Shown here one piece after another: positions 1-7,847 of a stretch of DNA of 64,000 nucleotides. How positions within the stretch are numbered: position 1 is the stretch's first letter; every line of letters starts with the position of its first letter. The notes beneath the pieces are model-generated. The model saw only the letters and a list, made by a program, of their open reading frames with translations. It was not told the origin of the DNA and did not search any database. The stretch comes from Salinivibrio sharmensis (GTDB lineage Bacteria; Pseudomonadota; Gammaproteobacteria; Enterobacterales; Vibrionaceae): positions 1 to 64,000 of the forward strand of contig NZ_MUFC01000004.1 of assembly GCF_001995985.1 (NCBI RefSeq). Direction: 5' to 3'. Both the position numbers and the translations under genes were made by a program.

Positions 1-105
1 CAACAAGATGATAATAATTGATAAAGAAAACACTAAAATCTGGGGTTGATAAACCAAATTCATCGCCTATTATATAAAACGAATTCGTTAGAGCACAAAA
101 CAATT

Positions 106-663
106 ATGTGGCGATCAAAAACGACAGATACGGCAGTACTAGAGACAGAAGTACGCGACCGTAAACAAACCCAAACCAATACACCGTTTGTGTTTCGTAA
201 GCCAGCCATTAAGGATGGCGGCAACATCTATCGATTAATCACGCAGTGCCCACCGTTGGATGTGAACTCCGCTTACTGCAACTTCTTGCAGGCGACGCAC
301 TTTAAAGAAACCTGTGTCGTCGCAGAGCGTGAGGGTGATGTACAAGGCTTTGTTTCAGGCTACATACGTCCTGAGCAGCCAGACACATTTTTCGTCTGGC
401 AGGTCGCAGTGTCACCGAAAGCACGTGGTGAAGGGCTTGCCCTCTCGATGATTGAAGCGCTGATGGCACGCAAAGTTTCAAGCCAGATTCAATTCATCGA
501 AACCACAATCACAGAAGACAACGCCGGTTCGTGGGCGCTGTTTGAAAAGGTAGACCGCCTTTACGGTACAGGTGGTCAGCGCTCCGTGTTCCTCGACGAA
601 CAAGAGCACTTTAACGGTGAACATGACACCGAATACCTTTTCCGAATTCCACTCAAAAAATAA
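106..663 (+). CDS. ectA: L-2,4-diaminobutyrate N-gamma-acetyltransferase EctA
   Basis: Second step of ectoine synthesis in the cytoplasm: acetyl-CoA plus L-2,4-diaminobutyrate gives N-gamma-acetyldiaminobutyrate. The protein (185 aa from this ATG) is a single GNAT domain. The acetyl-CoA-binding segment RGEGLA lies near residues 107-112 and the EctA-typical PPLDVNSAYC stretch near 49-58; ETTIT and a C-terminal FRIPL follow the family pattern. It is first in a tight ectABC-ask operon, with 11 bases to ectB. The start is uncertain: an in-frame TTG at 46 preceded by GGGG would add 20 residues not typical of EctA, while the ATG at 106 still leaves a longer N-terminal tail than most homologues. The promoter must lie within the first 45-100 bases or left of the window. 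Function is secure from motifs and context. Confidence 0.95.
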   Translation: MWRSKTTDTAVLETEVRDRKQTQTNTPFVFRKPAIKDGGNIYRLITQCPPLDVNSAYCNFLQATHFKETCVVAEREGDVQGFVSGYIRPEQPDTFFVWQVAVSPKARGEGLALSMIEALMARKVSSQIQFIETTITEDNAGSWALFEKVDRLYGTGGQRSVFLDEQEHFNGEHDTEYLFRIPLKK

Positions 664-674
664 CAGGATGAGTT

Positions 675-1952
675 ATGGATATCTTTAAATCGCAGGAGTC
701 AAATGTTCAATGTTACGCCAACAACTTCCCGGTTGTGTTCGAAAGCGCAAAGGGTTGCTGGATCACGGGCGTAGACGGCAAACGCTACCTCGATTTTCTT
801 GCTGGCGCCGGCTCGCTCAACTATGGACATAATAACCCTACGTTGAAAAAAGCACTGATCGAGTACATCGAGAAAGATGGCATTACACACGGCCTGGATA
901 TGTACACAGGTGCAAAAGCACGCTTTCTCGAAGTATTTAAAGAGCATATTTTGGCGCCACGTGACTTGGACTATAAATTCCAATTCACCGGCCCAACAGG
1001 CACCAACGCAGTTGAAGCGGCAATGAAGCTTGCCCGTAAAGTCACAGGCCGCGCAAACATTGTGTCTTTCACCAACGGCTTCCACGGCTGTACATATGGT
1101 GCATTGGCAGTGACAGGTAATCATCATCACCGTGGTGGTGGTGGTATCCCCGTCAACAATTCAGTGACACGTATTCCTTATGATGGCTACGCAGACATCG
1201 ATGGTTTAACGCTGTTCGAAACCATGCTTAACGACGCGTCTAGTGGTCTAACGGGCGGCGACAAACCCGCTGCGGTACTGCTTGAAGTCGTACAAGGCGA
1301 AGGTGGACTTAACGCGGCCTCTAACGAGTGGTTGCAGCGCCTGCAAGATATTTGTAAGGCACACGACATCTTGATGATTGTCGATGACATCCAGGCAGGC
1401 TGTGGCCGTACTGGCACATTCTTTAGCTTCGAACCATCTGGTATCAAGCCTGATATTGTGACCTTGTCCAAATCTATCGGTGGTTATGGCCTACCAATGG
1501 CGGTGGTACTACTAAAACCTGAGCTGGATCAATGGGCACCAGGTGAGCATAACGGTACATTCCGTGGTAATAACCATGCGTTTGTTACTGCTGCTGAAGC
1601 GGTTGAAACATATTGGCGTGATGATCAGTTCCAAACACATATCCAAGCGCGTGCGGATCAGTTGAACAAAGTGTTGCAAGAGATGCTTAGCAAACACGGT
1701 GACCTTTTTGAAACCATCAAAGGACGTGGCTTGATGCAGGGCATCGCCTGTCAAAACGGTGATATTTCTGACGACATCACCAGCCTGTGTTTCGACAATG
1801 GCATGATCATCGAGACAGCAGGTCCAGATGATGAAGTGATCAAGTTCTTCTCGCCACTGACCGTCAGTGAGGCAGAGATGGAAAAAGGCTTGCAGATTTT
1901 CGTTAAATCGGTTGAGCAATACAAGAAAGAGAAGCTTAAAAAAGCATCGTAA
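675..1952 (+). CDS. ectB: Diaminobutyrate-2-oxoglutarate transaminase EctB
   Basis: First committed step of ectoine synthesis: PLP-dependent transfer of an amino group from glutamate to L-aspartate-4-semialdehyde, giving L-2,4-diaminobutyrate. At 425 aa it has the normal EctB length. It is a class III aminotransferase: the PLP Schiff-base lysine is K266 in SKSIGG, and the cofactor-contacting VDDIQ lies about 27 residues before it. The His/Gly-rich [11 protein letters not shown] stretch near residue 150 is a conserved EctB feature, not a repeat artefact. Starts 11 bases after ectA with AGGATG upstream. Supplied with substrate by the downstream aspartokinase and a semialdehyde dehydrogenase that is not in this window. 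Confidence 0.97.
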   Translation: MDIFKSQESNVQCYANNFPVVFESAKGCWITGVDGKRYLDFLAGAGSLNYGHNNPTLKKALIEYIEKDGITHGLDMYTGAKARFLEVFKEHILAPRDLDYKFQFTGPTGTNAVEAAMKLARKVTGRANIVSFTNGFHGCTYGALAVTGNHHHRGGGGIPVNNSVTRIPYDGYADIDGLTLFETMLNDASSGLTGGDKPAAVLLEVVQGEGGLNAASNEWLQRLQDICKAHDILMIVDDIQAGCGRTGTFFSFEPSGIKPDIVTLSKSIGGYGLPMAVVLLKPELDQWAPGEHNGTFRGNNHAFVTAAEAVETYWRDDQFQTHIQARADQLNKVLQEMLSKHGDLFETIKGRGLMQGIACQNGDISDDITSLCFDNGMIIETAGPDDEVIKFFSPLTVSEAEMEKGLQIFVKSVEQYKKEKLKKAS

Positions 1953-2002
1953 TCGCTTAGACCATAAGCCTTGTTTAACGAAAAGACGTTTAAGGAATAA
2001 AC

Positions 2003-2392
2003 ATGATTGTCCGCACATTAGAAGAGTGCCAGAAAACCGAGCGCCGCGTGGTGGCAGAAAATTGGGAAAGCGTACGCATGCTGCTACGCGACGATAATAT
2101 GGGATTTTCTTTCCATATTACCACCATTTACGCCAACACTGACACGCACATTCATTACCAGAATCACTTAGAGTCTGTGTACTGCATGTCTGGAGAAGGC
2201 GAGATTGAAACCACGGATGACGGTAAGGTTTACCCCATTAAGCCTGGTACACTGTATATCCTAGATAAGCATGACGAGCACCAGCTTCGCGCAAATAAAG
2301 GTGTCGATATGGTCATGGCCTGTGTGTTCAACCCACCGATTACTGGGCAAGAAACACACGATGAAAACGGTGTTTATCCATTAGTCGATTAA
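2003..2392 (+). CDS. ectC: L-ectoine synthase EctC
   Basis: Last step: cyclising dehydration of N-gamma-acetyldiaminobutyrate to ectoine. The 129-aa cupin protein has the full EctC length; the motifs [19 protein letters not shown] and HDEHQLRA carry the metal- and substrate-contacting residues of the family. AAGGAATAAAC precedes the ATG. There are 50 bases between ectB and this gene, and no ectD (ectoine hydroxylase) follows, so the predicted product of the operon is ectoine and not 5-hydroxyectoine, unless ectD lies elsewhere. Confidence 0.97.
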   Translation: MIVRTLEECQKTERRVVAENWESVRMLLRDDNMGFSFHITTIYANTDTHIHYQNHLESVYCMSGEGEIETTDDGKVYPIKPGTLYILDKHDEHQLRANKGVDMVMACVFNPPITGQETHDENGVYPLVD

Positions 2393-2399
2393 CCGTCAT

Positions 2400-2420
2400 G
2401 GGGCAGCCGGATGCTGCCCC
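2400..2420 (+). promoter_or_regulatory. Intercistronic hairpin between ectC and ask
   Basis: Perfect 7-bp arms (GGGGCAG at 2400-2406 and CTGCCCC at 2414-2420) around a 7-base loop. No T-run follows, so it is more likely a partial terminator or an mRNA processing/stability element that lowers ask relative to ectABC than a full stop. That role is inferred. Confidence 0.55.
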
Positions 2421-2469
2421 TGTAAACCCAATTGACTCCCTAATTCATAAAAGCCCACAAGGAGCTCAC

Positions 2470-3897
2470 ATGAATCATACCGTTGAAAAGATCGGCGGTA
2501 CGTCGATGTCAGCCTATGACGCTGTCATGGATAATATCTTTTTGTACCCGTCTAACCCTTACAACCGCATTTTTGTCGTTTCTGCTTACGCTGGCATCAC
2601 GGATGCATTGCTGGAGTGTAAGCGCTCGGGTAAACCAGGCATCTACCGCCTTCTCGCTGCCAATAATCCAAAGTGGCGTGATGCGATGGATGAGCTTGAA
2701 CAACGTATGCTGCTTATTAACAGCAATATGTTCCCTGACCCGGTATACCGTGAACGTGCTGATAACTTCATTCGTCAACGGATGGAAAAAGCACATAGCT
2801 GTATCGAAGGTATACTCGAAACCTGTAACTATGGGCAGTTTTCGCTAGAAAGTTATCTGCCACAAATTCGCGAGTTCCTCTCATCGATTGGTGAGGCGCA
2901 TAGCGCTCATAACTCGACATTGCTGCTTGAGAGTGTCGGTATTAACTCACGATTTGTTGATCTCTCTGGTTGGGATAACCCGGATGAGGGCAAAGGCGAC
3001 CTGAACACAGTGATCGCTAATGCCATGGAAGACATTGATTTCAGCACTGAGCTGCCCATCGTTACCGGCTACGTCTATTGTGATGAAGGTCTGATGAAGA
3101 CCTATGACCGCGGTTATAGTGAAATGACATTTAGCCGCATTGCCGTGTTAACTAAAGCGAGCAGCGCGGTAATTCATAAAGAGTATCACCTAAGCAGCGC
3201 GGATCCACGCATTGTTGGTCCAGAGCGTGTTCAGCCAATGGGTCTCAGTAACTACGATGTGGCTGACCAGCTGGCCAACCTAGGGATGGAAGCCATCCAC
3301 CCTAATGCTGCGTCTGGTATGCGCGCCGTGGGTATCGAATTGGTCGTGAAAAACACCTTCGAGCCTGAGCACGCGGGTACGGTGATCTCTCACAAATATC
3401 GTCCAAAAGATAAAGAAATCGAGATCATTGCGGGTCGAGATAAGGTGCTAGCTCTCCACATCTTTGACCAATCAATGGTTGGGCATGTTGATCAGGTCAG
3501 CTATGACGTGATGGAAATCATTCGCGAAGAGAACGTGCAGCTCATCAGTAAAGAGATGAATGCCAACTCAATTACCTACTACTTAGACGGCAAGACAGCC
3601 AGTCAAGATAAGGTGATTAATCGTGTTGAGAAGCTCTACCCGAAAGCGAAGATTACGGGTGAAATGGTCGCACTGATTTCTGTCATTGGTAGTCGTATCG
3701 ACTCAAACCAAACCATGAGCAAGGGTATGCTAGCGTTGCTAGACGCTGAGATAAACCCTAAGGCTGCGCACTCGTCGATGCGTGACGTGGATGTGCAATA
3801 CGTGGTACTCGATAAGTTCTACCATGCTTCGATCTGCGCCCTACACGCTTGTTTTATTGAAGAGCCTACGCCTAAGCCAACTATTCGGGCTGCGTAG
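2470..3897 (+). CDS. ask: Ectoine-operon aspartate kinase (Ask_Ect)
   Basis: Phosphorylates L-aspartate to feed aspartate-semialdehyde into ectoine synthesis. The start is the ATG at 2470 with AAGGAG 7 bases before it; upstream in-frame codons would run through the intercistronic hairpin. The 475-aa protein opens with VEKIGGTSM, the Ask_Ect form of the aspartokinase KxGGTS nucleotide motif, has FVVSAYAGITDALL near residue 35, and ends with two ACT-like segments (around residues 320-460). Dedicated kinases of this subfamily occur at the end of many ect operons and are thought to escape feedback inhibition by lysine/threonine; insensitivity cannot be read from the sequence alone. Confidence 0.95.
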   Translation: MNHTVEKIGGTSMSAYDAVMDNIFLYPSNPYNRIFVVSAYAGITDALLECKRSGKPGIYRLLAANNPKWRDAMDELEQRMLLINSNMFPDPVYRERADNFIRQRMEKAHSCIEGILETCNYGQFSLESYLPQIREFLSSIGEAHSAHNSTLLLESVGINSRFVDLSGWDNPDEGKGDLNTVIANAMEDIDFSTELPIVTGYVYCDEGLMKTYDRGYSEMTFSRIAVLTKASSAVIHKEYHLSSADPRIVGPERVQPMGLSNYDVADQLANLGMEAIHPNAASGMRAVGIELVVKNTFEPEHAGTVISHKYRPKDKEIEIIAGRDKVLALHIFDQSMVGHVDQVSYDVMEIIREENVQLISKEMNANSITYYLDGKTASQDKVINRVEKLYPKAKITGEMVALISVIGSRIDSNQTMSKGMLALLDAEINPKAAHSSMRDVDVQYVVLDKFYHASICALHACFIEEPTPKPTIRAA

Positions 3898-3930
3898 TGT
3901 CCTCGGTGCACACGACAAGCGAGAAAGCAT

Positions 3931-3955
3931 ACCCCCTTACCTAAGGGGGTTTTTT
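3931..3955 (+). terminator. Intrinsic terminator of ectABC-ask
   Basis: Arms ACCCCCTTA (3931-3939) and TAAGGGGGT (3942-3950), followed by TTTTT. Classic Rho-independent terminator 34 bases after the ask stop. Confidence 0.9.
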
Positions 3956-4080
3956 AGTTTTATAAGCTGTCCTAACACCTTTGTTTACGATTAAAAACCA
4001 ACCCAATCACCTATTAGTGTTGATAAAGTCTAACTAAAAGGTAAAATCCCGCACTTTATCTTGATAGCTGTAGTGCCTTT

Positions 4081-4713
4081 ATGATCGACCCCAATATGCT
4101 CCCCGTTTACTTAACCGCGATTGTCGCGCTTTTGCTGGTGCCCGGACCGGATATGTTGCTAATCGTGAGCGCAAGTCTTAGCTATGGCAGACGGGTTGGT
4201 ATGGCCGCAAGCTTGGGTAATGCAACATCAGGGTTGATCCTTACCGTATTAGCCGCAACCGGCGTATCAGCCATGATTGCGATGTCGCCGACGGCCTTAA
4301 CCATCCTGCAGTACGTGGGGGCAGCGTATTTGCTCAAAATGAGTGTCGATACGTGGCGTGCCTCTCCAACGGACAGCACTGAGCTCGCTCATCATCAAGG
4401 CATGGGTAAATACCTCTATAAACGTGCGGTCATGACCAACCTATTGAACCCAAAAGCGTTACTGTTTTTTGTGTTGTTTTTACCGCAGTTTATCTCGCAT
4501 CAAGTTCAAGCCTCGTCCAGTACGCAGCTGCTAACGCTTGGGCTGCTCCTCAACGTATTAGGGCTCGCGTTTAACCTGCTTTTAGTGGCAATAGTCGGCA
4601 AGCTTGGCAGTGCAATGCTCACCAATACCCGTATCCAAATGTATCAGCATAAAATCATGGCATTGGTTTTTGCGGCACTTGCTGTCTGGCTTTTTGCCCA
4701 ACAATCGTTGTAA
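4081..4713 (+). CDS. LysE/RhtB family amino acid exporter
   Basis: Inner-membrane exporter of the LysE/RhtB family (210 aa, about six hydrophobic segments). The N-terminal VALLLVPGPDMLLI is the family signature (PGP motif), and NPKALLFFVLFLPQF near residues 122-136 is the second conserved block. Substrates of this family are amino acids or small derivatives such as homoserine, threonine or lysine; the exact one cannot be told. It sits alone between the ect terminator and a diguanylate cyclase on the same strand. The Shine-Dalgarno is weak and an ATG five codons inside is possible. Confidence 0.88.
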   Translation: MIDPNMLPVYLTAIVALLLVPGPDMLLIVSASLSYGRRVGMAASLGNATSGLILTVLAATGVSAMIAMSPTALTILQYVGAAYLLKMSVDTWRASPTDSTELAHHQGMGKYLYKRAVMTNLLNPKALLFFVLFLPQFISHQVQASSSTQLLTLGLLLNVLGLAFNLLLVAIVGKLGSAMLTNTRIQMYQHKIMALVFAALAVWLFAQQSL

Positions 4714-4768
4714 CCCATCCACTGATCTGGGTAAAAAACCAACGAACCAGACCTTGAGAGATAAAAAG

Positions 4769-4784
4769 TCAGACATTTGTCTGA
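4769..4784. promoter_or_regulatory. Inverted repeat upstream of diguanylate cyclase gene
   Basis: Perfect 7-2-7 palindrome (TCAGACA, TT, TGTCTGA) 88 bases before the cyclase start, directly followed by an AT-rich TATATTATA stretch that could hold a -10 element. Looks like a regulator-binding site; the regulator is unknown. Confidence 0.45.
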
Positions 4785-4871
4785 TATATTATACCGCTTT
4801 TAGTCGTATGATTGGCATTGCTTCGTTGGTGGCGCCTTGCGCCCTCGCCTTTATCGGATGGATTCGGTCAC

Positions 4872-6134
4872 GTGTTTAATCTTCACCTTCCCACACTGAC
4901 TCTGGCTTACATCAGTGTGTTCTGGCTACTCACCATTGGCGTTTTGTTGATTGGGTGGCAGTTTAATCAGCACAAAGATATCAAGCTTTGGGGACTGGCT
5001 TGTCTGCTGATCTCAACGGGCACGTCGGTGTATAACATTGGCAATGTCACCGAAACGTCGGGGCTCGTCTGGATTGGCACCACAGCCGCGATCTGCTCGC
5101 ATATTCTGGTGTGGTTAGGCACGCAGTTCTTCGTGGGCACGTCCTCATCATGGCGGACGGCTTCGCTGGCAGCACTCTTAGGTGTAGGGGTTTATACACT
5201 CATTCTTGCCAATCATATTCCGCTTGCTCTGCGTATTACTTGGTATTGTGTGTTCTACGTGGCAATGCACCTTGCGGTTTTAAAACTCATTGTTAAGAGC
5301 CCAGAGAGAAAGCGGATAGGCTTTAAACTTTATGCGTCCGTGCTCCTCCTCCTACTGATACTTTATGGGCTTCGCGCCTACTTCGCCTTTGACACCCCGA
5401 TGAAGAACACCGGCCTATCTCAACGCTATATTGCCGTGTATTACTTGATCTTAATGGCCGAGTTCGTCAAGTTTATGACCTTCATTTACCTTTGTTTTGA
5501 GCGACTAGAGCACACGCTTTGTCAGCTTGCGCTCCGTGATACCTTAACGCAGCTTCCGAATCGACGCGCCTTTATGACGCAAGCAGCCCAGCGCCTCCTT
5601 TCTAACCAGCCAAATGCCCTGATCCTTGCTGATTTGGATAACTTCAAAAGTATTAATGACGTCTATGGGCATCTTGCTGGCGATCAGGTATTGGTCGCTT
5701 TCAGTCAGCACTTAGAGAGGATCACCCAACAAGAAGGCGCGTTTTGCGCCAGAACGGGAGGCGAAGAATTTATTTTGCTACTCAGTGGTCAGTCTGTGCG
5801 TCGCGTACAAGACATAGCGCTACAACTGAAGCGCCAAATCGAGGCATGCCAGGTGACGACCGAGCATGGCCACCACATCCAGTTTACGGTCAGTATCGGT
5901 GTCGGCATCAAGCGTCACATGCAATATGTGGCGATGAACCAGTTATTTGAGTGCGCAGATACCGCTTTGTATGAAGCAAAAGCCCGCGGGCGAAACCGTG
6001 TAGAATTTGCGTTAACTGAACATGGTGATGCGCCGTCCAGTGTATCACCGACATCCAACCAATCACCCATCAGCCAAGAAACTGATAGCCCTTCTCTACC
6101 TAAACGTTATCTCGAGCGCCAATCTTTGTCATAA
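4872..6134 (+). CDS. Membrane-bound diguanylate cyclase (GGDEF)
   Basis: Makes cyclic di-GMP from two GTP. From the GTG at 4872 the protein is 420 aa: an N-terminal block of six to seven hydrophobic helices (about residues 8-195) with no recognised extracellular domain, then a GGDEF domain (about 215-385) with the active motif GGEEF at 296-300 and DLDNFKSINDVYGHLAGD metal/substrate block before it. The RxxD inhibitory site that should sit five residues before GGEEF is absent, so product feedback at that site is unlikely. The C-terminal 40 residues are Ser/Pro rich and probably disordered. The start is uncertain: GTG at 4872 has GGATGG upstream and begins at the first helix; a TTG at 4812 would add 20 residues. 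Confidence 0.88.
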   Translation: MFNLHLPTLTLAYISVFWLLTIGVLLIGWQFNQHKDIKLWGLACLLISTGTSVYNIGNVTETSGLVWIGTTAAICSHILVWLGTQFFVGTSSSWRTASLAALLGVGVYTLILANHIPLALRITWYCVFYVAMHLAVLKLIVKSPERKRIGFKLYASVLLLLLILYGLRAYFAFDTPMKNTGLSQRYIAVYYLILMAEFVKFMTFIYLCFERLEHTLCQLALRDTLTQLPNRRAFMTQAAQRLLSNQPNALILADLDNFKSINDVYGHLAGDQVLVAFSQHLERITQQEGAFCARTGGEEFILLLSGQSVRRVQDIALQLKRQIEACQVTTEHGHHIQFTVSIGVGIKRHMQYVAMNQLFECADTALYEAKARGRNRVEFALTEHGDAPSSVSPTSNQSPISQETDSPSLPKRYLERQSLS

Positions 6135-6166
6135 TAGGCGTTCAGCCCGTAATAGGAGAACGTGTA

Positions 6167-7696
6167 ATGGATGAGAACACCGCCACGCTACTGAATCTGC
6201 GTGTCATTGAAGTCAGCGACTATCAACCCTTAGCAGAGTTGATGAATCTCGTCTTCCCAGATGTCGGCGGTGCTTGGCCTAAGAGCACGATCATGCAGCT
6301 GGTTACCGCTTTCCCGGATGGCCAGATATGCATTGAAGATAATGGAAAAATCGTCGCCGCCGCGTTAACGCTAAAAGTCTCTTACAACCGCTTTTCACTG
6401 CCGCATACCTATGCCGACATTATTACGGATGACGGTGTGGTATTCCACGACGCAAAAGGGGATGCACTCTATGGCCTTGATGTGTTCGTGCACCCTGATT
6501 ATCGTGGCCATCGTCTTGGCCGTCGACTTTACGAAGCGAGAAAAGATCTGTGTCAGGCGCTGAACTTAAAGGCGATCCTCGCTGGCGGCCGTATACCTGG
6601 TTATCACAAACACAATGATGTTTCGGTGACGGATTATATTAATAAAGTCAGAAGAAAAGAGATTCACGATCCCATCCTCTCTTTCCAGCTGTCTAATGAC
6701 TTTGATGTTAAGCGTTTGATGAACCGCTATTTACCCGAGGATGATAAGTCCGCGGGCTATGCCACACTGTTGGAGTGGGATAACTTCTTCTATGAAGAAG
6801 ATGCATCCTCCGTGCATGATATTGAAAAAACCATCGTCCGCCTCGGGGTCGTGCAATGGCAGATGCGTCATGTGCTCTCAGTGGATGATCTTTTGAATCA
6901 GGCCGAATTCTTTGTCTCATCCTTAGCCAACTACCAGTCAGATTTCGCGCTATTTCCCGAGTTTTTCTGTGCACCATTGATGGGGCTTGCACCCGATAAG
7001 CGCTCCGTCGAGGCAATTCGCTTTCTCAGTGAATTTACCCAGGCGATTAAGCAACGTTTTTCGCAATTGGCCGTCACCTACAACATCAATATTATCGCTG
7101 GCAGTATGCCCGTGTTGGAAAATGGCAAACTGTATAATGTCTCCTACTTGATGCACCGCGACGGTAGCATTGATGAGCAATACAAAATCCATATTACACC
7201 GCACGAGCAACGTGACTGGGTGATCGATGGCGGGGATACGGTCAAAGTCATTGAAACCGATGCTGGCCGAGTCGGTATTCTCACCTGCTATGACGCCGAG
7301 TTTCCAGAGTTAGGGCGTATACTTGCGGAGCAAGGTGTGCAGATCCTATTCGTGCCTTTTTGGACCGATACCAAGAACGGTTACTTACGCGTACGCCTTT
7401 GTGCCCAAGCGCGAGCGATTGAAAACGAGTGTTATGTCGCGATCGGTGGCAGCGTGGGCAACCTTCCTCGGGTAGATAATGTCGACATCCAGTACGCTGA
7501 GTCTGCGGTATTTTCACCCTCGGATGTCTATTTTCCGCACGATGCAACACTTGCGGAAGCCAATGCCAATACCGAGATGATGATTTTCGCAGACGTCGAT
7601 TTGGACAAGCTCAAAATACTGCATGAACGAGGCTCGGTGACGAACTTGAAACACCGTAGGCCCAAGCTCTATGCCAGCCATTTGAGTCAAGAGTAG
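6167..7696 (+). CDS. GNAT acetyltransferase / carbon-nitrogen hydrolase fusion
   Basis: Two-domain cytoplasmic enzyme of 509 aa. Residues about 10-165 form a GNAT domain with the acetyl-CoA loop HPDYRGHRLGRRLYEAR; residues about 225-500 form a nitrilase-superfamily (CN hydrolase) domain with the full Glu-Lys-Cys triad at E265 (FPEFF), K340 (YKIHITP) and C374 (LTCYDAEFPE). This fusion is a recurrent database family but its substrate is, to my knowledge, not settled; an amidase acting on an acylated amine is a reasonable guess. AGGAGAACGTGTA precedes the ATG. It follows the cyclase by 32 bases and may be co-transcribed; a terminator follows. Confidence 0.9.
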   Translation: MDENTATLLNLRVIEVSDYQPLAELMNLVFPDVGGAWPKSTIMQLVTAFPDGQICIEDNGKIVAAALTLKVSYNRFSLPHTYADIITDDGVVFHDAKGDALYGLDVFVHPDYRGHRLGRRLYEARKDLCQALNLKAILAGGRIPGYHKHNDVSVTDYINKVRRKEIHDPILSFQLSNDFDVKRLMNRYLPEDDKSAGYATLLEWDNFFYEEDASSVHDIEKTIVRLGVVQWQMRHVLSVDDLLNQAEFFVSSLANYQSDFALFPEFFCAPLMGLAPDKRSVEAIRFLSEFTQAIKQRFSQLAVTYNINIIAGSMPVLENGKLYNVSYLMHRDGSIDEQYKIHITPHEQRDWVIDGGDTVKVIETDAGRVGILTCYDAEFPELGRILAEQGVQILFVPFWTDTKNGYLRVRLCAQARAIENECYVAIGGSVGNLPRVDNVDIQYAESAVFSPSDVYFPHDATLAEANANTEMMIFADVDLDKLKILHERGSVTNLKHRRPKLYASHLSQE

Positions 7697-7711
7697 CCTT
7701 AACCTTAATAT

Positions 7712-7736
7712 AGCCCTGCCGAATGCGGGGCTTTTA
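7712..7736 (+). terminator. Intrinsic terminator after the GNAT-nitrilase gene
   Basis: AGCCCTGC and GCGGGGCT arms (one G-T pair) around CGAAT, followed by TTTT, 15 bases past the stop codon. Confidence 0.8.
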
Positions 7737-7847
7737 TTTGTAAGCAGGAGACAAAAAGACTAGATTTCCATGCACCCATGCCAAAAGCTTCTATCCTTAC
7801 CCAACGGACTGCTTATTTTTTATCCAATGTGACGTTGAGGTGAGATC

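Noticed and set aside
1121-1146. Run of His and Gly codons (TCA/GGT-type triplet repeat) in ectB
   Set aside because: It encodes the [10 protein letters not shown] stretch that is a conserved EctB feature; not an expanded repeat of interest.
2398-2469. Longer N-terminus for the aspartokinase
   Set aside because: It would translate the intercistronic hairpin, lacks a ribosome site, and the ATG at 2470 has AAGGAG and the conserved family start.
4022-4060. GATAAAGT ... ACTTTATC inverted repeat before the LysE-type gene
   Set aside because: Arms are only 8 bases with 23 between, in AT-rich sequence; chance pairing is likely and no terminator or operator layout is seen.
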